From: Malurus cyaneus samueli
Lineage: Eukaryota > Chordata > Aves > Passeriformes > Maluridae
NCBI GenBank assembly: GCA_009741485.1
Contig: CM019228.1
Coordinates: 11,437,287-11,501,286 of the forward strand
Reading direction: 5' to 3'
DNA length: 64,000 nt
The notes under the pieces are model-generated. The model was given only the letters and a program-made list of their open reading frames with translations. It was not told the origin of the DNA and did no database searches. Below are positions 46,801 to 58,800 of this stretch, in pieces. A program made the translations under genes and the position numbers. Position 1 is the stretch's first letter, and each line of letters begins with the position of its first letter.

Positions 46801-49800
46801 TCCCAGTTCCGCCCCAGTTCTCCCATTCCCAGTTACCTGGCATGATTCCCACAGCTTGGTGCCCATGCGCTGGTCCCACACTGACATCAACCCCAGTTTC
46901 TCCCAGTTTCCCCCTAGTTTCCCCATTCCCAGTTACCTGGCGTGCATCTCTCACAGTTTGGTGCCCACGTAATGATCCCATAATCACATCCACCCCAATT
47001 CCTTCCCAGGTCCCCTCGTTCCCAGTTACCTGGCATGCATCTCCCAGAGCTTGGTGCCCATGTACTGGTCCCACACTCACATCCACCCCAGTTTCTCCCA
47101 GTTTCCCCCCAGTTTCCCCCATTCCCAGTTACCTGGCGTGCATCTCCCAGAGCTTGGTGCCCATGTACTGGTCCCACACTCACATCCACCCCAGTTTCTC
47201 CCAGTTTCTCCAGTTCCCCCATTCCCAGTTACCTGGCGTGCATCTCCCACAGCCTGGTGCCCATGCACTGGTCCCACACCCACATCCACCCCAGTTTCTC
47301 CCAGTTTCTCCCAGTTTCCCCCATTCCCAGTTACCTGGCGTGCATCTCCCAGAGCTTGGTGCCCATGCGCTGGTCCCACACTCACATCCACCCCGTTTCT
47401 CCCAGTTTCTCCCAGTTCCCCCATTCCCAGTTACCTGGCGTGCATCTCCCAGAGCTTGGTGCCCATGCGCTGGTCCCAGACGCAGAGCAGCCCCTCCTCT
47501 CCGCCGCTGACGATTTTCCACTCGTCCATCTGCACGGCCGTCACCCCCAGCTGGTGCGCGTACAGGGAGCACACGGCCTCGCCGCGCCGCACGTCGAACA
47601 CCCGCACCCTGCGCAAGAGAAAAAAGGGGGATGGAACCTCCAACCTGCGGGTTCTGCCAGCAGCAGGGCTTTTGGGGTTATGGAAATCCATCTGGGACCA
47701 CAGCAGTGCCAGTGCTGCTCCTGGGCTGCAAAAGCAGCAGGGTCTGTCCTCCTCACCATGGAATTTTTACCGATTGCTGTATCGAAGAGATTTCTCCCAG
47801 CATAAAAGACCTCTCTGAGTCTATACAAGTGTTAGGACCTAAAGAGGGCTCTGAGACCCTGCACAGGAAGGATGTGGAGCTGCTGGAGGAGTCCAGAGAC
47901 CACAGAGCTGCTCCAGGGCTGGAGCTCCTCTGCTCCGGAGCCAGGCTGGGAGAGCTGGGGGTGCTCACCTGGAGAGGAGAAGGATCCAGGGAGAGCTCAG
48001 AGCCCCTTTTGGGGCCTAAAGGGGCTCCAGGAGAGCTGGAGAGGGACTTGGGACAAGGGATTGAGGGACAGGACACAGGGAATGGCTTCCCAGTGCCAGA
48101 GGGCAGGGATGGATGGGATATTGGGAAGGAATTGTTCCCTGGGAGGGTGGGGAGGCCCTGGCACAGGGTGCCCAGAGAAGCTGTGGCTGCCCCTGGATCC
48201 CTGGCAGTGTCCAAGGCCAGGCTGGACATTGGGGCTTGGAGCAGCCTGGGACAGTGGGAGGTGTCCCTGCCCATGGCAGGGGTGGGATGGGATGAGCTAT
48301 AATGTCCCTTCCAGCACAAACCATTCCACGGTTCTATGAGTCTGTGATATAAAACATGGAATTCGTAGAAGGCTCCTTTCTCTGTATCTCCCCAAACATC
48401 AGCAACAGCACAAGGCACAAAATACCCATTCTGGGCACCCTGTTAACACTTCCCATCCTTGGAAATACCCACACCCACTACAGATGAGGGATAATATTAT
48501 TACCAGGATCAAGGAAAGGATCATTATGACAAAGAATTCAGAGAAGACTGAATGTGTGGCAATTCAAAGACAAGACAGGAAATACAGGTTTATACCTTGA
48601 CTTTATCACTGATATTACAACAAAGCACCCAGCAACCAGAGCTGTTTTGACTTCAGAAATGCAACCAAGTGTGGGCAGTTTTCAGGTATATATGATTTTC
48701 AGATATTATTGACATTATTTCAGACAAAGTATTCTGAAGAGAAATGAATTGAAGACTCAGCCAGAAAGCAGATTTACAGAAAAAGAACTTAGGATTCCAA
48801 CTGCTGCTAGAAGGCCACAAACCAGTTGGAGCTGATGGTGTTGAGTTTTAAACCCAGCACATATCACAAAGGAGTGCTGGGTTTGATACTTTTTTTATCA
48901 AGATCAAGAGCTGCAAGTGAATAAAAACCACAGCGAGTGAAAACAGAAGGGAAGGGGAAATACTGATGTCAGATTTGAGAGGAAGCCAGAGGCAGCTCCT
49001 CCCAGCTGATGGCTATCAGGAACAAACCCATCAGGTACACATTAATTCCAGAAAAGGCCAAAACACACTTGTTCCAACACATTAACTATCCTTCATCCCG
49101 TCCCCCTGCTAAGATCCTAATGGTGCTGCAAGCCTTTCCTCTCCCCTTCTCCAACAGGGATCACTGCATCACGGGATTTTACTGCAAACACATTTCACGG
49201 AGCGAGAGGAAAGGCAGCAGAGCGGCCCAGAGCTCCAGCAGAGCAGCATCCATCTGACACGGAGAGAAACACGGAGCAGGGCGAGGAAGGCTCCGTGTGT
49301 AACAGCCCGGCCCGCAGGGGGAGCCTGGCGGGGATTTCTCACTCCCGGCAGCTCCAGCAGGGAGCAGCTCTGGCTCCAGACTGGGGCTGTGCTCCGGGAA
49401 AGGATGGGGAGCTGGGAAGGGCTCACTCCCTGTTGTCCTGTGTGTGTTCTCACAGCAACCCAAGCTGCTCCCGTTTGGGAAGCACAGCTGGAAGCCAAGA
49501 ACCGAATCCTGCTTATCCCATCATCCCAGCTTTCAGGCAGGTGTCCCTCCCTGGGAGGCTCAGACACACACTTGTGCCGCTCAGATGTGCTTTAGGGGAA
49601 AAAGGAGCAGCGTTGTGCCAATCCCTCGGGCTGCTGTAACACAGAGCTCCTCCTGCCCGGCCAGCTGGGCTCAGCGGGAGCGCTCCGGACTCATCCCAGC
49701 TCCAGGGAGCCATTCCCATGGCCAGGCTTGGACCTTCCTGTCAGACTGCCTCAGGAATGAGCTGCCTTGCCTTCAGGAGAGCATGGAATATGTTTGGATC

Positions 49801-52800
49801 CACACTTCCCAGTGACTGGGCCTGCCATATGTTTCTCTTTCTTCAGCACCCCAGCTTCCACCAAGGAAAAGCAGAAGCAGCACACGCTCCCTGCTAGGAG
49901 GCCTCTTGCCAGAGCAAGGCACAGCTCAGGAATCAAATCAATCAGCAAGGAATTAATTCCAGCACGAATTTCTGATGGGAAGACAGATTTTGCAGGTCCT
50001 ACCGAAACCATTACACGAGCATTATTTTTCAAAATCAGGGCTTTGACTAAAAGAAGAGCAGATTCAAGTGAAATCTGGTATTCAATTCAAGCAGGAAGTG
50101 GTCTCTCTGGCCAGCAGCAGCCTGAACTCCCACGGCAAAGTCTCTGTTTAACACACTTGCTCCATAATTTGGCTGTGGAGACTGCAGCCTCATTCCACCT
50201 GGATGCCCAACACCTTCCTGCAGTATCACATGAGGAACTGACCTCTGAAATACTCTGCTCCTGTCTCCTGGACGCCAAATTTCTCTTCCAAACTATTAAC
50301 CCCTAATTCTTGCTGTTCCAATGCCATCCAACCCCCTGACCTCAGTGCTTCAGCTGCAAACCCAAAAGCTCTCTGAAGGGGAAGGGCACAGACATCTACT
50401 CGACCATAAAGGGGAGGGATATCAACTCCAGCTCCTCTCCTGTTGTCATGCAGGAGATCCAAACTGCAAGTAGTTTTACTTTGGAAAATAAATTCTCTGC
50501 TTTTTGAGGGAAAAAACCTCCCAAGGATTCAATTCCACTTGTCAAACTTCAGCTATTTCCTTTATCCTCCTTGCTGAGAAAGTGTGAGGTTTGCTCGTAC
50601 TCCCTACTCACCAGGAAGGAAAAAAAAAAGCTGTTTGACAAAATAATCATTTTTGCAAGCTGCTGCACTGGCGGGACAGAGGTCTGGGATTTGGCACAGG
50701 GAAGTACCCGCCTTCCAATCTGATCCCAGCACCAGAGCAGAGCACCACCTGCAGCCTGGTGCCCAGTGTGGAAAGGAGGAGGGAAGGAAGCAGGAGCCAT
50801 TAGAGACTGGCTCCTGGCCATCCCACATCTCCTTTGGTGCACTGGATCAGACCCCACCGAGGACCGGCCAAAAAAAGGAAATCTAAAAATTGGACTCAAA
50901 GGGTCTTTTTAAGCACTTTAATCCTTTCGCGCTGCCTGTTCCCAGCGCGCCCGTTCCTGGCACCGGGCACTGAGCTGGGAAAATCCTCCTCCCCAAGCCA
51001 AGGAGTTAAAGAGAAAGCTGCTAATCAGCTAAATAGAAGCTGGAATCTGTTCATATGAAAGTCTCTTTTTTTCTTCTGCCACCTGAGGGACATCGCAGTG
51101 TTCCCAAACACACTCTTGACATCATTTGGCAGCGGGGCCCATCTCATCCTACACGGATCCATCCCCGAGGTTATTTTTTTAATATCAGAAAGTGAGCTCG
51201 GAAATGCCAAACTCATTTTGCGGGCGGCGGCGGGGAAGTGGAAGATGTTCCAAGTGCTCTCGCTGGGCCGGGCACCAACTGCGGCCACCAAATGGCTCCG
51301 AAAGCTCCTCTTCCCAGGGAGCTTCCCCAGACAAAGCACACCAGCAGCCACTTCCAACTATTACCTAATAGTTCGCTCCTCAACTTGGTGGAAACACAAG
51401 AGAAGGAAGCAATTCCAGCAGGACAGGAAGCTGGAAATGGGAGGTTGGAGATGGAATGCAGCTCCTGGGAGCACCCACCTTCTGTCCTTGTTGCCTGCCA
51501 CCAGCATGTTGGGGGGGCTGTCGCGGAGGTTGACACACGAGAAGTCACCCATGGAGTTGCCCACCTTGGTCAGGCACTGGTTTGTTTCTAGGTTGTACAG
51601 CAGGATCTGGCAGAAAAGAGAATAAAACACCAAATAAATTGAGGGGGAGCACCACAACGATGACATTTTGTTACAGCACGAAGCAGAGTTGTGAGCACCA
51701 GAGGTGTTTTTTTGCAGGACTCGTTGCTTGATGTGTGAAACAGAATCGAGAGACAAATCTGTCCCTATTAAGAAAGGCAGACATTATTATTTTTATATAT
51801 CTAAATGCACTTTTATATTTTATGTATCTGAAGGTATTAAGAAACCCTCAGAAGTAAGGAATTTGGGTTTCCCAGTGAGATCCAGCAAAAAGCTGGATGC
51901 ACCACCAGTATGGCCAGGCACAACTCTTGGGCAAAACACACAGATCAAATCTTTCAGGCTGACAAAAAGCAAAGAGTTTCCTCACCAATTTGAACATCTG
52001 AGAGAGCAGTAAAAGCAAACAGCAGCAACCCTGAGAGGTTTGGACAGATGGACAGGGAGAGGCAGCTCCAGCCAAGTGCAGCAGGAAGAGCAGAGCAGAG
52101 CTGACCAGGCCCTGCTGAGAGCCTGGGTACCATCACACACCCCCAGAGAAATGTCACATCTGAAGCGGCAGCTCAGATGGGAAAGGCAGGAAAACAACTC
52201 TGATTTCAGGCAGCAGCCGAGATGATTCAACCAGAGCCGGGATGAGAAGCACGAGTTGTTCCCCGGCCGCTCCCACTCGTCCCCTCAATCAGTTTAATCA
52301 CGTTTGCTGTCCTTCCTGTGGGGCCAGATGAGATGTGTCTACTCGGGCCTTTCAATTTAGGAGAGCGAGTATTTTTAGAAGCAGAAAAACGCACTGGTCA
52401 AAGCCCAGCGGAGCTCAGCGCCGCACCTGGTCTTATATAACTTCATAAACGTGATTAAATTTCACGGTGGTGCTCGTTTCAATTAAAAGAAACCCGTGAC
52501 CTGGAGAAGAGTTAATGGTATTGAAAACATCAGAAAAACCCTACAGCTCCCATGGCAACGTCAGCACGGCCGTGGCAACGTCACATCAATACCCTTTATT
52601 TCTAATTTGCTGATTACAGCCACGTGCAGCTCAATAAATATTGCACTGTTTGGATGGATTATTCCAACATTGGCCAGAACAGCAGCACTGATGCTGCCTG
52701 GTTTTTTATTTCCTGTCTGTGCTGTTTTAGAGATCTGAAAGGTTGGATTAAGAGGGAAGAGAAGATCATTGTGTGATGGAGGCCTCTGGACAAGCAAAGT

Positions 52801-55800
52801 GAAGCTTTCAAAACCTTGAGGAACAGGGCAAAGAGAGGCAGAGAATTCACAGGTTTCCTCCACCTGCCGTTTTTCCCAGTAAAACCCAGGCAAATTCAGA
52901 CATATTCCAGCTCCCTATCAGGATCAACAGATCCACATCCAATTCTTTAGGTGCTCCTAAAATTTATAAGGTCCCAATTAAGTTCTTTGTGAAGCTGTCT
53001 CAAAAAACATGGCATTTTTCATCCCTAAGACCCAAAAAACCAAAGCAAGGATGACCTTTGTAGGGAAAATTAGGACAGAAAAATTACATTTTGAAAAAAA
53101 TGAACTTAAACCTCCAGCCCAAGGAAAAAACTGCTACAAACTTCATAGAAATGTTAGTGTTTGAGGTAAAAAACAGTTTACAGCCTGTTCTCACTTTAGC
53201 CCAGCTCCCAACAGCTCAGTAACCAAACCCACAGATAATGATGTCCTGGCAAAGGGGCCTCACGGAGTTTGCAGCGCAAAGGAAATTAATATCTGTGCCT
53301 GGCAACCAAAACTTCTCCTTGGAAAGTCTGGAACAGAAGACAAAGTCAATAAACTGCTGAATTCAGCTTAAGAACAATAAATGCTGGGGTCAGGAGCGAT
53401 GTTTTCCAGCTCCCAGTTGAGCCCTTCCCAGCTGGATGTTCAAACTCTGGAGGGGAGAGGGCCAAAAGCTGCTTTCTCCAACCCCCCCTGGGGCTGATAT
53501 TTCCAGTGAACATCCATAAACTATTAATTTATCTAAATGACCAGAGCTCCCATCTATCCCATAAACATCTGATACAGGCTCAAACATCCAGTCATGGCCA
53601 TGAAAGGCTGTAATGAAAAATCCACGTAGCACTGAAAGATTCCCTGTTTTCCATGAAACATTTCCCCCTGCCTGGAAACGCTCATAGGTAACACCAGCTG
53701 GAAAATTTGCTTATTTCTCCTCAAAACTTGTAGGTGGTCACCAATTTAAAGTGTTTGCATCTCAGAATCTGTAAAAAAAAAGGGTTCCCACCTACAAAAA
53801 TGGAAGAAAAGCTTTTATCATCTTCTCCTACCTCCTTCAACTCCTTCTCTCCTCATGCCAGTCTCTATTCCTTTAAAGACTGTTTATTTTAACAATCATA
53901 ACACTATTGATGATTAAAACAAAATTTATTTAAAATTTTATCATGCACAAATGTCTTTCTAACCAATTAGCCTCATCACTAGAAGAGCCTCTCTGTGATT
54001 TTCAGTCTCCAGGTTTTGCCTGTCTTGAAATTCAACCTGTCTTGAGCAGTTTTATGGCCTGCAAATGAATTTCAAACCCTTATCCTGGCGAACTGATAAG
54101 TAAAGAAGCAAAAAGCACTCCGAATGCTGAAGTGTGAGCAATAATTTCCTGGATACAGAGGTTTAAAAGCACATTGATGACAATTCTGGAGTTGCTGGAA
54201 CACCTCTGATGAGCTCTCCTGTAATATCCCAAGGCAAGAAGGATTTTCCTTACAAAGGCCAAGGAGAGAGAATGGAAATACCTGGTCAAGAGGGACTTGA
54301 AATAAGGGCCTGTGTGTTAAAGGGCAGATAAAGCATAAGATCTCTGCGAGGTTCATAATCCTATAATGCACACTGCAAAGGGATTACCCTTTTAAAGGTA
54401 TTTATAATCCTATAATGGACACCCAAGCCCAGTGACCTAATAGGTACCGAGCTGAGGAAAGTGAACCAAGAGCATTTGGGTGTGAAATGAAGAACCCTGG
54501 GATAACACACTAACGAGCAGCCCTGCCCCCAGTGGGATCTCAGGGAGGAAAAGCATTAAAGACCCCGTGCAGCCGGCACCGGGCTCCGACGCCCCAAATA
54601 AAAAGTGTCACCTATTAACATGGGCCAAATGAAAAGTCCAACTGTTGGCCGTGAGCCAGCCAATCTCCCTGAATGCTTAATAATTCAGCAAGCCAGGAAT
54701 AGGCAGAGTACCTCAAGCATTGTGTTTAGTTAAAGACCACAGAGATTAGAAAACACATTATCCATCTCCGAGGCGATTCTCTCCCTGTTACAAGTCCCTT
54801 AACGACCTTTACCGTCCCTCCCTCTCCCTCTCTCTCTTTTAATAAGGCTGAGCAAATGGGACTTCATTTGAGCCCGTTGCCACAGACTGGGGGGATTAAT
54901 TATTCATGCTCCTACTCTCCCCTTTGTTAAGGCAGTGCATTAGACTGATTCCCCTCTTTCCTGGGTGATTCGGGCATGGCTCGACCCGTGGCTCTTCGGG
55001 GAGGGATGCACCAGGAGCTCAGTGAATTTGTGAGCCCAGGCACAGGAAGAAAGGAAAAGTTACAGTTCTGCATGGAATTGAAGAGAGGTGGGTACGGGGA
55101 ACTCTCTTTAAATGCGGTCCAAGAACTCCTGAAAGACGGCTGAAATTAATTCCCAAAGAATGAAGGGCTCTGGAGCCAGAAGAGCTGAGCTGGGAGCTTT
55201 GTTCCATCTCACAGCGAAGTGAGGTCAAGCGTGCTCGATGCACTCCGCTTGAGACACTTCCAAGAAAAACCAAGGAACTGAAGAAGGGAACGCTGCTGAT
55301 GGAGCTCTTCCATGCGTGTCCAAACCCCCAGCAGGTGTTCTGGGATGCTGTGGTGTCGGAGATGTCTTTTTTGGACGGAACATGAAAACAACAAATCCCT
55401 GAGCACTCGTTATCAAAGAGCCCGTGGTACTTTCAACAAGAGCTGGGGTATCCATCCCACTGTCCTGGCTGGGAGCCAGCACTGGCTGTTCTGGGAAGGG
55501 CTGCCATCCCTTTCCATCCCATTGCTGCCTCCCCTTTCCATCCCATTCCTGCCGTCCCTTTCCATCCCATTCCTGCTTCCCCTTTCCATCCCATTCCTGC
55601 TTCCCCTTTCCATCCCATTCCTGCCTCCCCTTTCCATCCCATTCCTGCCTCCCCTTTCCATCCCATTCCTGCCTCCCCTTTCCATCCCATTCCTGCCTTT
55701 CCTTTCCATCCCATTGCTGCCTCCCCTTTCCATCCCATTCCTGTCTCCCCTTTCCATCCCATTCCTGCCTCCCCTTTCCATCCCATTCCTGCTTCCCCTT

Positions 55801-58800
55801 TCCATCCCATTCTTGCCTCCTGGCCAAAGGAGTGGGTGCAGACTGAGCTGTGGCTTAGAACTGGGTGATTCCCTCCATGTGTGGGGTAGGTTTGGTTCAT
55901 ATTTACATGAAATATTGGAGGGAGCGTCATAAATATCAGCATTGTAAAACCACACTCCAAACCTACATCCTTTTCCTCACTGAACTGCACACAGGATACA
56001 TTAAAGAACCACTTTTTTGGAAAGAACTGTCCAGAATTGAGTTCTCTGCTGTTTTAACTAAAATAAATCCACCCTGAGTTGCTCAGAGAGGCAGAGGATC
56101 AAACAGCAAGGCTGAGAACAGAATTTACATTTATTTTCAGATTTTGTTTCTCCCCCTTTCCTTCTGTCCAGCCCTCTGCCAACTGGAAAAAACATTGCCT
56201 GAATACACACAAATACTGCCAAAGTGAAAAAAAAGGGTCGTGAAATTCCAAGTCCACCACAAATAAAAAGGGATCTGGTTTCTGCTCAGGTCAAACCCAT
56301 CCAATCCAGAGGGTACCCACAAAAGCAGGAATACGCATTTGTGGGGGGAACTCATCAAATTAAACCCAACATATGGTACACACTGCCACAAGTTTGGGTT
56401 TTATTTCTAAAGCCATGTTGGAAAAAAAAGAATATTTTTAACGTTTACAAGCCCCAGGGGCACCGTTTCCCAGCGCAAATGTATTGGATTGCCTACTGTA
56501 AATATGGCACGTAACACTGCAACAACAACAAAAACAATTTGACTGTTAACAAATGCAAGGTCAGCACGCTGGTACTCGTGCACACAGATAAGTGTTCTGG
56601 CTCCATAAATTCCAAGATGAGCTAAGATTTAAAAGGAGCAGCTGAGGGAGACAGACAGACAATCAAGAGTGGAAGAAAAAGGGTAAATCAAACACAAAAC
56701 AGCCAGTTAAAAAAATAAATAAATAAAAAAAAAAGCAGTTAATATCCATGAATAATGGATGTTTGATTTAAAAGCAGTTTACTCCAATATGATGTAATTT
56801 TTGACAATCAGCCAGAGAGACTATTTTGCAAGTTCTTGCCAGATATAAGTCATTGTGGGGAGCTGGGAACACAAGCACTTCTCCGAGCATGTGGAAAATT
56901 GACTTTCATGCCACCCTAAAGGTGACTTTTCCCTGGCAGACGCGTGCGCCGGGCACTGCCTGCAAACCCAAACCCAGCAGTGCCCGCGCGGCTCCCGGCA
57001 AATCCGGCAGGAAAAGCGGCTCCCGCTCCTCCCCATCCAACACCTGCTGCACGAGGTGCACGCAGAGCTGAAGACAAGCGGAGTTTGCTTTTCCCTTTGA
57101 AGTTTCCCAGTGCCTGGAGCTGCAGAGCCAGGCTCCAGGCTGGTGGCGAGGAGGGGAGCCAAGCGGTGTGCCAGCGCTGCCAGCGCACCTGCAGCCCTGG
57201 GCACTGCCAGCCCCCGGGGCTCTGCCAGCCTGGGATGGGCCTGGCATGTGGGCAGATGTCTGCTAGGACGTGGAATGGGGGCACCAGGCTGACTCGTGGC
57301 TGAAGAGCTGCAGGCCCTGCTGGGATGATGTGGTGTTTACACACCGAGACGCTCGCACACTCAAAAAATCCCTCCAGCCCAGTGATGGGATTTCCCTGAC
57401 CTCAGGGAAACCTTCATCCATGGAGAAGGGAGGAAAGTTGAGCCTTAAAAACCGAATTCATTCCCTTGGTTCCATCACCTGGAATATTTGTGGCACATTC
57501 TGGCAGCTTCATTTTCCAAACCTGAGGTACCTCCCTGAGCTGCTGTGCCGATTTTGAGGCACTCACACCATCGTGCAGAAAAGCAGAATGTCATTAATGT
57601 CAGCCAGCAGAAAGGGATTTATTAATTTGTTAGTTTATTTATCCCTTTATTTATTTATTTATTTATTCATTTATTTATTCCTTTATTTATTTATTCATTT
57701 CAACTTGCAAAATTATTCCCAGTCATTTAAAGGGGTTGATCAGTAAATGGTGTAAAATTTAGACAAGGAAAAGTTATGGACTCTCTGATTATTCTTTTTC
57801 TTGTAGTGACCAGCACAGCTCAGTTCCTCAAAGAGTTCTGTCTCTCTGATGTGGTATCCAAGAGTTTATAAAGAAAAAGGTATTTAAAACACCTTTCAAC
57901 ACCTCCAAAGATGTGCTAACACCCTGCAGCTCCTCAAGGACAGACATTTGGGCAAGTTCCATCTGTTCAGTCACGAGTAAGCCCTGCCCTTAACTGGTAT
58001 GAAAACCAGAGTTCATAAAGATGAATTTGTTGAAAATTGGGCTGCTTACAAGGGTCATGAGGGTTAACAGAAGTGAAAAAGCCCATATTTTTTAAATAAG
58101 AAAGATGAGGATTAAAAAAATGCAAGTGTTTGGAACTCCATGAGAACTGGAGACATTTGACATCAGAAAAGACAATGCAGCTTCTCAGTTGGAAGGATTT
58201 CAGTTAAAGTAACATGGTAGAAAGATGTAAAAGCTCATATAAAGCAGATATTTCCTAAATGTATCATCCAAGAATGACTGTAAAATATGATCTCAATTTA
58301 AAGGGTTATTTACTGTCGCCAGGAGAAGCTGGGGATGCCCCAACCCTGGAAGTGCTCAAGGCCAGTGGACAGGGTTTGGAGCACCTTGGGACAGTGGAAG
58401 GTGTCCCTGCCCATGGCAGGGGGTGGGACTGGATGTGTTTTAAGGTCCCTTCCAACCCAAATCATTCTGGAATTCTGTGATTTAAAATTTGTTTATCACT
58501 CGCTATCACTTCACCACAGTGGCTCATTCCACTGGACTCACTCACGTTTCCAAGCAGCTGAAAAATTCCATGGAAACACGAAATCCAGGAGCAAACCCAG
58601 GCAGTGTTTCACTGGCTGCTGAGAGGAGCCAGGTGAGGCTGAACACCTTTCATCGAGCACAAGCCAATCAGCAGCTCCAAAGAGCTGCAAAAGCGACAGC
58701 ATTAACAAGCAACACCCAGGAGAGCTGAGCTCAACAACATCCAGCCTTCTGTCTCTGAGCTGGAAGCTTTCAAATCATCCTTTCCCCATCCACCACTTCT

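Larger units (their letters stand above)
44622..47434 (-). other. FBXW8 intron with exon-derived array
   Basis: The intron contains a GGAT microsatellite (44855-45040), a CR1 fragment (45240-45600), a possible conserved element (45885-46340) and the tandem array copied from the adjoining exon (46725-47434). Confidence 0.8.

Noticed and set aside
46620..47510. Plus-strand frame of 296 codons and several minus frames of 100-130 codons
   Set aside because: These are frames through the exon-derived tandem array. The real coding frame on the minus strand meets TAA at each copied donor.
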